Source: JBAZJI01 sp964596325 (GTDB lineage Bacteria; Patescibacteriota; Minisyncoccia; Minisyncoccales; JAGOPM01). Taken from it: 13,465 nt of DNA. The notes under the pieces were generated by a model. The model was given only the letters and a program-made list of their open reading frames with translations. It had not been told where the DNA came from and did no database searches. The translations under genes and the position numbers were made by a program. Shown one piece after another: positions 1-6,782 of this stretch. Numbering within the stretch: position 1 is the stretch's first letter; each line of letters starts with the position of its first letter. The stretch spans positions 1 through 13,465 of the forward strand of contig CAZQSQ010000024.1 in NCBI GenBank assembly GCA_964596325.1, read 5' to 3'.

Positions 1-5
1 ATTAA

Positions 6-911
6 TTATGGGCAAGCCAAAGGAATCGCTTGCCGCACCTTTGAAATAATCTCCTTGCTCGCAATTATTCCGCCAAAATCAGTTACATGGATACCGTCAC
101 TTTCCCGAGCTAAACGCATTACGCCTTTGCTGTCAGGCAAATAATCGGCATAATTGCCATTTTTATCCTTGAGTGTATCCCAAAGCGGAATAAAGGAAAT
201 ATTTTTATACTGCGCCGAGCTGGAGGCGTAAATTGAGTTTAGCCGCCCCATCTTTTCGCGGTAATCCGAACTTTTGGCAATCGGGTTACCGATCCAAAAA
301 ATTTGCGCAGGCTGCTCGCCTAAAATTGCCATGAAATCATTAACCATGGAAAAATACTTCGCATCCCACTCCGGCGTGCCGTAATAAACGGCTTTTTTCC
401 CGTCTAGAGGTATTCCTTGCCCGTCATTAGCCCCAAACATTGCAAAAATTACATTAGGCTGCTGGCTGGCTAATTGCGTGGCAATCTCCTCTCGCCAATC
501 AAAATAATCCCGCCGAGCCAAACCAGTCGATGGTTTGCCCACCCTGAGAACCTGGGTTGAAGTACATTTAAGCAGCGCTCTTTCCAATTCCACTCCCACC
601 CCGCCATTTACGAAGGAATCCCCTACGATTAAAACCTTAAAAGGCGCTTCCACTTTTACCGTCTCTTCAGTTTTCTTTTCCCTCTCTGATAGCTCATGGC
701 AGTCACAAGCCTTGGCTTTGGCTATTTTGGGCGCCTTGGCAGAAATCTCGAAAAGCAAGGGCGCCAGATATTGTTTGAAATAAGAAAACTTCATATTTTC
801 CTCCCAAAAATAAAACTTCTGCGCCTGGAAAAAAATCGCCACAATCATGATTAAAGCATATGCCGCGACGATAGTTCCCAAATCTTTTTTGTCCATAGCC
901 TTATTTTCCAT
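6..911 (-). CDS. Membrane-anchored SGNH/GDSL hydrolase (DUF459-like), partner of an MBOAT acyltransferase
   Basis: 301 residues. One N-terminal membrane helix (about residues 11-29) is followed by a linker and an SGNH domain. Visible blocks are GDS with the nucleophile Ser99 (VLIVGDSF), a glycine block STGLARRDYFDW (128-139), GAND with Asn162, and SDGIH with Asp272 and His275. The STGLxRxDxxxW signature points to the DUF459 branch. These proteins usually sit beside an MBOAT protein and add or remove O-acetyl groups on exported polysaccharide or peptidoglycan; that role is inferred here from family and neighbour. A longer reading from 1007 exists but overlaps the MBOAT gene by 94 nt. The ATG at 911 lies 2 nt after the MBOAT stop, so I chose it. 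Last gene of the xseA operon. Which substrate is modified is unknown. Confidence 0.85.
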   Translation of the reverse strand: MENKAMDKKDLGTIVAAYALIMIVAIFFQAQKFYFWEENMKFSYFKQYLAPLLFEISAKAPKIAKAKACDCHELSEREKKTEETVKVEAPFKVLIVGDSFVNGGVGVELERALLKCTSTQVLRVGKPSTGLARRDYFDWREEIATQLASQQPNVIFAMFGANDGQGIPLDGKKAVYYGTPEWDAKYFSMVNDFMAILGEQPAQIFWIGNPIAKSSDYREKMGRLNSIYASSSAQYKNISFIPLWDTLKDKNGNYADYLPDSKGVMRLARESDGIHVTDFGGIIASKEIISKVRQAIPLACP

Positions 912-913
912 AA

Positions 914-2311
914 TTAAAAACTGAAATAAATAAATGGCGGTATAAGTGAAGGTGAAAGCTCCACAATCAATATCGCCAAAAGAGCGATGGCAATCGGCCT
1001 TAGCCATTTCTCCGAGGCGGCATAAAAATCACAAAAAAATTCCTTAATCGCTTTTTCAGTCGCGACAAGCAGCGCCCCCAGTGCCAAATACCAAACCGCA
1101 TCGGTAAAAGCGGGGTCAAAAGCAAGGCGAAAGCGAGCTAAAGCGCCAAACATCTCGGTGGCCGTGGCTAAATCCGGCGAACGGAAAAATATCCAAGCCA
1201 AGGCCACGAAGAGGAAATTAAAAATCCACGCAACGGGGGGCAAAAAATACTTTGTCTTTTTATTATGGTGTGTGAGGGCATAAAATACGCTGCCCAAACC
1301 ATGGCAAGCGCCCCAGATGATAAAAGGCCACCCCGCCCCATGCCAGAGCCCGGAAACAACCATCACTAAAAATAAATTAAAATAATATTGCCACATCCCC
1401 ACTCGATTGCCCCCTAACGGGATATATAAATAATCGCGAAACCATGAAGAAAGTGAAATGTGCCACCGCCGCCAAAAATCTTGGATATTGCGCGAAAGAT
1501 ACGGATAGTCGAAATTTATCGGCGATTCAAAACCCAAAAGCCCGGCAACACCAATGGCAATCTCGCTATAACCGGAAAAGTCGCAATAAATGGTCAAAGT
1601 GAATGCCAAAACGGCCAAAAGCGCCTCAAAAGTGCCATAATTGGCGGGCACAGCAAAAACATTATCAACCACTAAAATGGTCAACCAACTGGAAACCACT
1701 AATTTCTTAAAAAGCCCTATCAGAATATAAAAAATATGTTGCCCGGGATTGCTGATATTTTTGGCCCCGCCGTTTTTTAATTGGGGCAAAAATTGGTCGG
1801 CCCGCGCAATCGGCCCGCTTAATAACTGCGGGAAAAAGGCCATGTAAAGCGCAAAATCGAGCAAAGATTTTTCCGGCTCATACTTTTTCCGATAAATATC
1901 TACGCAATATGAAATTGCGCGAAAAATATAAAAAGACAAGCCAACCGGCAAAACAATATACAAAACCGCCAAAGAAGGCTTGAAGCCGAATTTCACAAAC
2001 GCCTGCTCTAAAGCCGTGCGGAAAAAATCATAGTATTTGAAATACAGCAAAACCGCCAAATTGCCCCCAACACTCAAAGCCAAAAAAACTTTGCGATACT
2101 TGTGGCTGCGTTGGATATAAATACCAAAAAGCCAATTAAAAACCGACAAGCAAATTAAGATAACAACAAAATTCCAGCCCCAAACACCATAAAAAACGTA
2201 ACTCGCTAAAAGTAAAAATATCCGCCAAACAAGCGGCCATTTTTTTAAGAGCCAATTAAGCGCCAAAATTAACCCGAAAAATATAAAAAAATCTAAAGCC
2301 GCAAATATCAT
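914..2311 (-). CDS. MBOAT family membrane O-acyltransferase (AlgI/DltB-like)
   Basis: 465 residues with about ten or more hydrophobic segments, the usual size for AlgI-type proteins. Family landmarks: FFPQLLSGPI (159-168), CDFSGYSE (243-250), the strongly conserved DFWRRWHISL...LYIPLGGNR stretch (278-303) with His284, and WHG with the expected catalytic His324 (GLWHGAGWPF). Such proteins transfer acyl, usually acetyl, groups across the membrane to a periplasmic or surface acceptor, often via an SGNH partner, and one follows directly here. The ATG overlaps the xseB stop as ATGA, so translation is probably coupled. The acceptor cannot be read from sequence: cell wall, teichoic-like polymer and exopolysaccharide are all possible. 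Family call is secure; substrate unknown. Confidence 0.93.
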   Translation of the reverse strand: MIFAALDFFIFFGLILALNWLLKKWPLVWRIFLLLASYVFYGVWGWNFVVILICLSVFNWLFGIYIQRSHKYRKVFLALSVGGNLAVLLYFKYYDFFRTALEQAFVKFGFKPSLAVLYIVLPVGLSFYIFRAISYCVDIYRKKYEPEKSLLDFALYMAFFPQLLSGPIARADQFLPQLKNGGAKNISNPGQHIFYILIGLFKKLVVSSWLTILVVDNVFAVPANYGTFEALLAVLAFTLTIYCDFSGYSEIAIGVAGLLGFESPINFDYPYLSRNIQDFWRRWHISLSSWFRDYLYIPLGGNRVGMWQYYFNLFLVMVVSGLWHGAGWPFIIWGACHGLGSVFYALTHHNKKTKYFLPPVAWIFNFLFVALAWIFFRSPDLATATEMFGALARFRLAFDPAFTDAVWYLALGALLVATEKAIKEFFCDFYAASEKWLRPIAIALLAILIVELSPSLIPPFIYFSF

Positions 2312-2511
2312 TCCTCCACTTGTTTTTTAATTTCTTCAAATTCGTTTTCTATCTCGCCTAAGCGCTCGCGGCTTTCTTTAATTAGTTTTGCCCCTTCTTT
2401 AACTTTAGTTAAGCCAACTTCTATATCCACTTCTTTTTGAGCTTCAAACCATTTGACTATATCTTCAAGCTTTTTTAAGGAGTCGTTTAAGTTAATTGTA
2501 TTTTTTGCCAT
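2308..2511 (-). CDS. xseB: Exodeoxyribonuclease VII small subunit
   Basis: 67 residues, the normal size. The pattern is the family's two helices: SLKKLEDIVKWFE (11-23), then a charged helix ending in a Glu/Lys-rich tail, with the usual VDIEVGLTKVKEG block, where most homologues have the P-LEE/E-GL arrangement. XseB protomers bind the long helical tail of XseA to form the active enzyme that degrades single-stranded DNA from both ends into oligonucleotides. It starts 1 nt after the xseA stop (TAATATG) and ends with a TGA that overlaps the MBOAT ATG. TGA as stop here also argues against a UGA-recoded lineage. Confidence 0.93.
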   Translation of the reverse strand: MAKNTINLNDSLKKLEDIVKWFEAQKEVDIEVGLTKVKEGAKLIKESRERLGEIENEFEEIKKQVEE

Positions 2512-2512
2512 A

Positions 2513-3937
2513 TTATTCTTTTTCTTTGGCTTTGACGCCTGCGCTTATTTTACCATCCAAAACTTTGATATCAATAATATCGCCCGCTTTAACATCGGCC
2601 GTCTTGCGCACAATCTTTTCACCAAGCGACACAATGCTATAGCCAAGCTTTAAGGGCCTTTGCGGGTCAAAAGCCGCAAGAGAGCGGACGAAGCCTTCAA
2701 TATTTTCTTTGGTCCGGCTGATAGCAAAACCGATTTGCAAAACACATTTATCAATCCCGGCCTGCACCAAACGGAATTTCTCAAAAAAATCTTCAAAATA
2801 TGATTTTATGATTTCACTGCTTTGGCGGATAAATTCTTTTTTCTCTGATAAATCCAAAGAAAACCCGTTGATAAGATCGCGGCGGAGAATTTCAATTTTA
2901 CTCATAGCCTGCTCCCAGCTTTTATTAATGGCCCGGGCGCAAGCCGTGGGCGTTGAGGGGGCAAGGTCTGCGGCCAAGCAGATTAAAGGCACATCCTTGT
3001 CATGGCCAATACCGGCAATAACGGGAACCGGAAAATCGCAAACCTCGCGAATGAGCATTTCATTATTAAAGGCTTGCAGCGATTCCAGCGAACCGCCGCC
3101 CCTGATAATCACCAACAAATCGATTTCCTGCTTCTTAAAATATTTTACTGCACTGATTAAATCACTGACCGCCACCTGCCCCTCGACCCGCGAATCATAA
3201 AATTTTATTTTGTAGCCAAAACGTCCCAAATTATTCAAAAAATCATGAATAACCGCGCCGGTTTTAGAAGTTATCAAGCCGATTTTTTGCGGATATTCCG
3301 GCAAGGGCCGTTTTTTCTCAAGGGCAAAAATCCCTTCGGCCTCGAGCTTAGCTTTCAGCTCGTCATAGGCTTTTTTTAAGGCGCCCTCGCCCACTAGCTC
3401 TATCGTTTCGGCCCGCAAAGAAAAACGCCCGCTGGGTTTATAAATATTGGGAATTCCGGTCACTATGACTTCCATGCCAACCTGCATATTAACCCCGCAC
3501 ATTTCGTATTGCGCTAACCAGATAAAACAATCCAAAGTTGATTGGTCGTTTTTATCCTTAATCGTAAAATACATGGCCCGGCCTTGGACTTTCGCACTGC
3601 TCACCTCGCCCAAAACCCGGCCCTTAAATTGCGCCAAACCACCGTTAACAAAATCCAAGAATAAGCTGACGGGTAAAGCTTTATTATCCTCATGGTTTTG
3701 CTGATCGTCCGCAATCGAAGCGGCCCCTAAAACGATTTCAAGAATCTTTTTCCCGTATTTGGAAATCTTATTGGCGGTTAGGCCGCTGATTTTCGCCAAA
3801 TCTTCGGTATTGGCGATATGCGCTTGGGAAATTTCCAGCAAGGTGGTATTTTTCAAAACCATATAATAAGGCACGCCCTCAGCTTGGGCTTGCGCATCGC
3901 GCCAGAGTTTTAATTTTTGCACAAGACTTTCGGCCAT
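2513..3937 (-). CDS. xseA: Exodeoxyribonuclease VII large subunit with an N-terminal HRDC domain
   Basis: 474 residues from the chosen ATG at 3937 (an in-frame ATG at 3955 would add six residues but overlaps the -10 box). Domains: residues about 4-74 form a HRDC domain (LKLWRDAQAQAEGVPYYMVL, then TLLEIS, EDLAKISGL and ISKYGKKIL); about 90-185 form the OB-fold DNA-binding domain; then the Exonuc_VII_L catalytic core and a long helical tail that should hold XseB. Residues known to be essential in E. coli appear conserved: Asp in TSKTGAVIHD (232), Arg in IIRGGGS (279), His and Asp in GIGHDKD (312, 315). The usual Asp five positions later is Cys320, and the common Glu of GHE is Asp. HRDC modules bind nucleic acid in RecQ and RNase D, so the fusion may aid substrate capture. 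First gene of the operon. Confidence 0.93.
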   Translation of the reverse strand: MAESLVQKLKLWRDAQAQAEGVPYYMVLKNTTLLEISQAHIANTEDLAKISGLTANKISKYGKKILEIVLGAASIADDQQNHEDNKALPVSLFLDFVNGGLAQFKGRVLGEVSSAKVQGRAMYFTIKDKNDQSTLDCFIWLAQYEMCGVNMQVGMEVIVTGIPNIYKPSGRFSLRAETIELVGEGALKKAYDELKAKLEAEGIFALEKKRPLPEYPQKIGLITSKTGAVIHDFLNNLGRFGYKIKFYDSRVEGQVAVSDLISAVKYFKKQEIDLLVIIRGGGSLESLQAFNNEMLIREVCDFPVPVIAGIGHDKDVPLICLAADLAPSTPTACARAINKSWEQAMSKIEILRRDLINGFSLDLSEKKEFIRQSSEIIKSYFEDFFEKFRLVQAGIDKCVLQIGFAISRTKENIEGFVRSLAAFDPQRPLKLGYSIVSLGEKIVRKTADVKAGDIIDIKVLDGKISAGVKAKEKE

Positions 3938-3943
3938 AGCGCT

Positions 3944-3972
3944 ATTATATCCCAAAATTTCACATTTTAGAA
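3944..3972 (-). promoter_or_regulatory. Promoter of xseA operon, leaderless geometry
   Basis: Perfect TATAAT on the minus strand (3949 to 3944) exactly 6 nt before the ATG at 3937; a weak -35 (TTCTAA, 3967-3972) lies 17 nt upstream. Start of transcription would fall on or next to the ATG. There is no Shine-Dalgarno. Confidence 0.6.
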
Positions 3973-3973
3973 C

Positions 3974-4002
3974 TTGACCAAAAATGCTATTTAGTGTAAA
4001 TT
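3974..4002 (+). promoter_or_regulatory. Promoter of the 149-residue gene
   Basis: TTGACC (3974-3979), 17-nt spacer, TAAATT (3997-4002), directly preceded by TG. It faces away from the xseA promoter; the two -35 regions sit back to back. It leaves a leader of about 28 nt that carries AGGAGG at 4028-4033. Confidence 0.55.
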
Positions 4003-4037
4003 GTTAAAACTTTCACAACTTCATAACAGGAGGAAAT

Positions 4038-4487
4038 ATGCAGGAATACAAAAAACTTTTTGAAGCTGATTTGCAGGAAGCCATTGTCAAAGGTAACGCA
4101 TCAAGCGCCATTGTTAACGCCAAATTGCTGCACCGCGACCTCAGCCAGAACGAGCTCATTGAATTGGGCGTTCACGCACTTTCTTCGCGCAAGGTCGAAT
4201 CGTTCTGCCAATTTCTTGAGCAAGGATCATTAAAATATAATGAGACAGCCAGGAATACCATTCGGCTGCGCCTTGTGGCTACCGGAGAAGAAAAACCGAT
4301 TAAAAACTTTTACACCATCTTTGAAGGCCGAGAAATCTCCCAAAATGATTTGCAGGCACTAACCTCACCCGACGAAAAAAGCAAAGCCCTTTCTGCGCTT
4401 GGGCTTAAAAACGGCATCGAGTACCCGGAAAACCCGATGACTACCCAACCGAGCATTTCTGAATTGGGCGAAATTATCACCCCTTAA
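4038..4487 (+). CDS. Unrecognised helical protein, 149 residues
   Basis: I do not recognise a family. The start is well supported by AGGAGG at 4028-4033, 4 nt before the ATG. The protein has no signal peptide or membrane helix and is probably cytoplasmic. Residues 1-110 look mainly helical, with an alternating hydrophobic/charged pattern (LFEADLQEAIVKG, LSQNELIELGVHAL, VESFCQFLEQG) suggesting a small helical-repeat fold. The last 30 residues are proline- and threonine-rich (YPENPMTTQPS) and likely flexible. It stands alone between its own promoter and a strong bidirectional terminator, divergent from xseA. One of only two plus-strand protein genes fully inside the window. Confidence 0.75.
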   Translation: MQEYKKLFEADLQEAIVKGNASSAIVNAKLLHRDLSQNELIELGVHALSSRKVESFCQFLEQGSLKYNETARNTIRLRLVATGEEKPIKNFYTIFEGREISQNDLQALTSPDEKSKALSALGLKNGIEYPENPMTTQPSISELGEIITP

Positions 4488-4506
4488 CCCTCCTTAAAAC
4501 AAAAAT

Positions 4507-4524
4507 CCCGCCGTAACCGGCGGG
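4507..4524. terminator. Bidirectional terminator
   Basis: CCCGCCG, loop TAAC, CGGCGGG. Followed on the plus strand by TTCTTTATTT and on the minus strand by ATTTTTGTTTT. It serves the convergent genes ending at 4487 (plus) and 4533 (minus). Confidence 0.85.
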
Positions 4525-4532
4525 TTCTTTAT

Positions 4533-4787
4533 TTAGGCCAAAATCGTCAATTCGACTTTAGCTTCATTAATCGAGTCAATCTGCTCCTTGAGTGAAATTA
4601 TCTCACTTTCCGGAGCGTCGCAAATCAAGGCGATAACCCCCAAACAATCCGCGACACATTTGGGCTCAAGATTATAACCAGTGCGCACCCGGATAACCCG
4701 GCTATTATCAGTCAGAATTTTATTTAGTTTTTCCGCATTGCTTTCCCTTTTGGAAAGCAAAATGCTTATGACGCCTATATTATTCAT
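4533..4787 (-). CDS. TM1266-like ferredoxin-fold (ACT/NikR-C type) small regulator
   Basis: 84 residues. The layout resembles the TM1266 family ('putative iron-only hydrogenase system regulator'): a beta strand at the N-terminus (IGVISILL), a helix NAEKLNKILTDNS, a strand around VIRVRTGYN with the family's R-x-GY motif, a hydrophobic strand CLGVIALICDAP, a helix SEIISLKEQIDSI and a final strand VELTIL. This is a beta-alpha-beta-beta-alpha-beta plan. In Thermotoga and clostridia such genes sit next to FeFe-hydrogenase maturation genes; none is visible here, so a ligand-binding or regulatory role is only inferred. A TATAAT lies 10 nt before the ATG with no clear Shine-Dalgarno. It is downstream of the HAD gene but separated by a terminator. 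Confidence 0.6.
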   Translation of the reverse strand: MNNIGVISILLSKRESNAEKLNKILTDNSRVIRVRTGYNLEPKCVADCLGVIALICDAPESEIISLKEQIDSINEAKVELTILA

Positions 4788-4797
4788 ACTTTTTCTT

Positions 4798-4803
4798 ATT
4801 ATA
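4798..4803 (-). promoter_or_regulatory. -10 box of the TM1266-like gene
   Basis: Perfect TATAAT (4803 to 4798), 10 nt before the ATG at 4787. No good -35 at 16-18 nt; the position is occupied by the T-run of the preceding terminator. Predicted leader of only about 3-5 nt. Confidence 0.45.
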
Positions 4804-4826
4804 TCGCTTTTTGGCTGACAAAAAAA

Positions 4827-4841
4827 ACGGCTTAGCGCCGT
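4827..4841 (-). terminator. Terminator of the HAD phosphatase gene
   Basis: On the minus strand ACGGC, loop of 5, GCCGT, followed by a run of eight T. The hairpin ends 1 nt from the TAA of the HAD gene (4843-4845). Confidence 0.8.
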
Positions 4842-4842
4842 A

Positions 4843-5397
4843 TTAATTCAATTCTCTGAATTTGCTGCGGATTTCACCCCAGCTATGGACTCTTTCGATA
4901 CCCTCAAGGTCTTGGTTATAACTTTGATCGAAAAGATAAACCTTTATGCCCACTGCTTCCAAAGCCTGGGCAACTTTGGGATCGTCCTCCACAAAATTTT
5001 TTATCCCCAATCGCTGGCAAAGCTTAACCTTAGCCTGTGCGCGATTTTTCCAACCAACCAGATAAATATCTTGTGGCTCCAAAACCCCGGCTAAAACCGA
5101 GCGCGTTATCGCAGAAACCTCTTCGGCTCGCCCGCTGATAGCTTTGATTTGATGGTGGTCGCATTGGAGCATTTCCCTAATTGCCCTTTTGGCTCCGGGC
5201 ATAAAACCAATGGTCTGGATAAATTCCGGCTGGCGGAAGGTATCATGTATCTTATCAAAATGCTCAGGCACTAAATTTTTCAAATCACAAACCATCCAAG
5301 TGTCGCAAAAATTACTGATTTTTTCCCCACTGCACCACTGCCGGAAGCGTCCGAGCGTGTCGAAAACCACTCCATCCAAATCAATTCCGATTACCAT
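4843..5397 (-). CDS. HAD-superfamily phosphatase, 5'-nucleotidase (NT5C)-like
   Basis: 184 residues. HAD motif I is IDLDGVVFD with nucleophile Asp6 and acid/base Asp8; motif II is ISGR with Ser88; the motif III lysine is probably Lys123 in the stretch after VGWKNRAQAK; motif IV is VEDDP with Asp138 and Asp139. The overall plan, with a short helical cap between motifs I and II and the DLDGVV signature, matches the 5'(3')-deoxyribonucleotidase-like (NT5C) group, which dephosphorylates nucleoside monophosphates, but other small phosphatases share it and the substrate is not readable. Cytoplasmic: no signal or membrane helix. AGGAGG (5400-5405) lies just before the ATG. Own promoter and own terminator, so likely monocistronic. 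Confidence 0.75.
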   Translation of the reverse strand: MVIGIDLDGVVFDTLGRFRQWCSGEKISNFCDTWMVCDLKNLVPEHFDKIHDTFRQPEFIQTIGFMPGAKRAIREMLQCDHHQIKAISGRAEEVSAITRSVLAGVLEPQDIYLVGWKNRAQAKVKLCQRLGIKNFVEDDPKVAQALEAVGIKVYLFDQSYNQDLEGIERVHSWGEIRSKFRELN

Positions 5398-5428
5398 TTA
5401 TCCTCCTTGTGTTTGTAATGTGCGGCTC

Positions 5429-5456
5429 AGCATAACAGCAAATAAGTGATTGTCAA
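5429..5456 (-). promoter_or_regulatory. Extended -10 promoter of the HAD gene
   Basis: Minus strand TTGACA (5456 to 5451), 16-nt spacer ending in TGT, then TATGCT (5434 to 5429). The TGnTATnnT form is an extended -10. The TTGACA is partly built from the T-run of the upstream terminator at 5459-5477. Confidence 0.6.
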
Positions 5457-5458
5457 AA

Positions 5459-5477
5459 CCCCGTCTTAGAGGCGGGG
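5459..5477 (-). terminator. Terminator of the 57-residue membrane protein gene
   Basis: Minus-strand CCCCG, 9-nt inner part, CGGGG, followed by TTTT. The inner part can add further pairs, with one mismatch. Short T-run, so read-through is possible. Confidence 0.6.
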
Positions 5478-5512
5478 CTTGGCTTGCTATTAAATTGTCG
5501 CTTTCACATCTG

Positions 5513-5686
5513 TTACTTGGCCGCCATGAAGGCCCAAATACCAATGAGCAACTTCACGATTCCGTACCATAAAGGAGCCACTATGCCAAACATTGGAATG
5601 GCGGGCATATAAAGGGCCAAAATGAACCAAGCGCCCATTATAATAAGTAAAATTCCAATTATCTTAAGGACTTGTTTGCTGTCCAT
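5513..5686 (-). CDS. Small two-helix membrane protein, 57 residues
   Basis: Found by direct translation. ATG at 5686, TAA at 5515-5513. The protein begins MDSKQVLKIIGILLIIMG and ends FMAAK. Two hydrophobic segments (about 6-28 and 33-55) are joined by a short turn with prolines (MPAIPMFGIVAP); a positively charged Lys8 and Lys45 flank them. This is a typical double-spanning small membrane protein. I do not recognise a family. The ATG lacks a Shine-Dalgarno directly before it (an AAGGAAG lies about 27 nt upstream, too far), so initiation is uncertain. The reading frame has no stop, is very hydrophobic, and is followed by a terminator, which together make a real gene likely. Confidence 0.65.
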   Translation of the reverse strand: MDSKQVLKIIGILLIIMGAWFILALYMPAIPMFGIVAPLWYGIVKLLIGIWAFMAAK

Positions 5687-5843
5687 AATGTTTAATTTGA
5701 CTATTTTTAACTTCCTTAGTTTGTAAAAGCGACCTTTATCTAATTTTACCCTCGACTTTTAAGGGGGCAAATCAATTATCCACAGCGCAAAATACCCAAT
5801 TTTTGATTGAAAAATAAGCCAGAAACCCAGAATATCCCTCCGA

Positions 5844-6173
5844 TTAGCTGATTTTAACAATTATCGCCCCTTCATTGGGGCCGCTGCCAAAGGCCGTATC
5901 GAATTTATAGCCCTTGATAACTTTTTGCCTCTGGAGCATGTCTAAATACTTCAAAACTATCGGCTTGATTACCGGGCCATTTTTTGAATGAATGCCCCGG
6001 CCGGTAATTATTTTAATTGTCGGAAATGATTGCTGCTTAGCATCAGTAATGGCCCGCAAAGTCCGGCTCATTATCGTTTGCTGGTTAATATCCTCGCCCA
6101 AATCATGAAAATCCCACTCCTGCCTAGGTTGGACCAAATGGGCATATTTGTCTTTTTTCCGTATTTGCGCCAT
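5844..6173 (-). CDS. Smr-domain protein
   Basis: 109 residues from ATG 6173. A Smr (small MutS-related) domain fills nearly the whole protein: DFHDLG (21-26), a variant of the DLHG motif; IITGRGIHSKNGPVIKP (55-71), the family TGRGxHSxxG loop; and FGSGPNEGAIIVKI (95-108) at the C-terminus. Smr domains nick DNA in MutS2 and cleave RNA in other contexts, for example on collided ribosomes. This stand-alone form has no MutS or ABC part, so a nuclease or nucleic-acid-binding role is inferred. Longer starts at 6194 and a TTG at 6206 lie inside the promoter (the TTG is part of TTGACA), so 6173 is preferred. No Shine-Dalgarno; TATAAA lies 7 nt before the ATG. Confidence 0.82.
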   Translation of the reverse strand: MAQIRKKDKYAHLVQPRQEWDFHDLGEDINQQTIMSRTLRAITDAKQQSFPTIKIITGRGIHSKNGPVIKPIVLKYLDMLQRQKVIKGYKFDTAFGSGPNEGAIIVKIS

Positions 6174-6180
6174 ATTTCTT

Positions 6181-6206
6181 TTTATATTTATCATAAATTT
6201 TGTCAA
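6181..6206 (-). promoter_or_regulatory. Promoter of the Smr gene, leaderless geometry
   Basis: Minus-strand TTGACA (6206 to 6201) and TATAAA (6186 to 6181), with a short 14-nt spacer; TAAAAA gives a 16-nt alternative. The -10 is 7 nt from the ATG. The short spacer lowers confidence. Confidence 0.4.
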
Positions 6207-6255
6207 CTAAGCCCCGGCTAAAATTGCAGCGTTTTGGTAGTTTTTTTAATGTAAA

Positions 6256-6273
6256 AACCCGCTAGGGCGGGTT
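6256..6273 (-). terminator. Terminator of the 110-residue gene
   Basis: Minus-strand AACCCGC, 4-nt loop, GCGGGTT, then TTT and a further T-rich stretch. It starts 1 nt after the TAA at 6275-6277. Confidence 0.8.
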
Positions 6274-6274
6274 G

Positions 6275-6607
6275 TTATTGGAGGTCGATAACTAAGACCT
6301 TAAAGGCCTTGGGGCGGTAAATGGCGAAAACTTTTGCGGCCATATCTGAAAACTCCTCACGCTCTTCCGGATTGGGCTCAGTATTGATAACAAGCACTTT
6401 TTTGTCCATCAGCTTGTCGTAGTCGACTACCCCGACAGTCCCTTCTTCCTTGCTAAAAACGACACATGCGGTTGGGCCATCTTCGCGTCGAAAATCAATT
6501 TCATCATAGTACTTGTCTTTGAATGCCTGAGTGCAAACTAAGAGGTTAAATCGACCCGAGTCGAGATTTTTCAGCACTTCTGCAATGATAAACTTCTTTT
6601 TTACCAT
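6275..6607 (-). CDS. Unrecognised 110-residue protein
   Basis: I do not recognise a family. There is no signal peptide or membrane helix; likely cytoplasmic. The charged, alternating pattern suggests a small alpha/beta fold: strands FNLLVCT (20-26), ACVVFS (47-52), VGVVDY (58-63), KVLVINT (69-75) and KVLVIDL (103-109), with a helix at PEEREEFSDMAAKVFA (80-95). The core of VxVVxx and VLVIxx strands suggests a Rossmann- or flavodoxin-like half-sheet, but no nucleotide-binding loop is visible. Start supported by AGAGGA about 6 nt before the ATG. It has its own promoter and terminator. It vaguely resembles the 124-residue protein at 11227-11601 in its last 40 residues, too weakly to claim homology. 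Confidence 0.7.
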   Translation of the reverse strand: MVKKKFIIAEVLKNLDSGRFNLLVCTQAFKDKYYDEIDFRREDGPTACVVFSKEEGTVGVVDYDKLMDKKVLVINTEPNPEEREEFSDMAAKVFAIYRPKAFKVLVIDLQ

Positions 6608-6646
6608 TAGTTCCTCTCTTTCTTTTTGTTTGAATTTTCTATCCCT

Positions 6647-6675
6647 AAATTACACTATTTTCTTTATCTTGGCAA
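6647..6675 (-). promoter_or_regulatory. Promoter of the 110-residue gene
   Basis: Minus-strand TTGCCA (6675 to 6670), 17-nt spacer, TAATTT (6652 to 6647) immediately preceded by TG. Leader about 33 nt with a GA-rich Shine-Dalgarno. Confidence 0.5.
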
Positions 6676-6782
6676 TTTTCCAGGCCCGAGGCTTGCCAAA
6701 ACCCTCAAAAATGTTTAAGATGTATAACGTAAGTTTGGGCGCGTATTCGCCAGTCGGCGGAGCCGTCCAAGAGTAATGCAAT

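Noticed and set aside
912..1007. Longer N-terminus for the SGNH protein
   Set aside because: It overlaps the MBOAT coding end by 94 nt, and the added residues lack family character; the ATG at 911 fits the operon spacing.
2709..3200. 163-codon plus-strand frame
   Set aside because: Fully inside xseA on the opposite strand; its composition is that of a shadow frame.
5776..5784. Perfect DnaA-box-like TTATCCACA
   Set aside because: Only one copy, with no cluster of boxes, no AT-rich unwinding repeats and no dnaA or dnaN nearby. A single match is plausible by chance.
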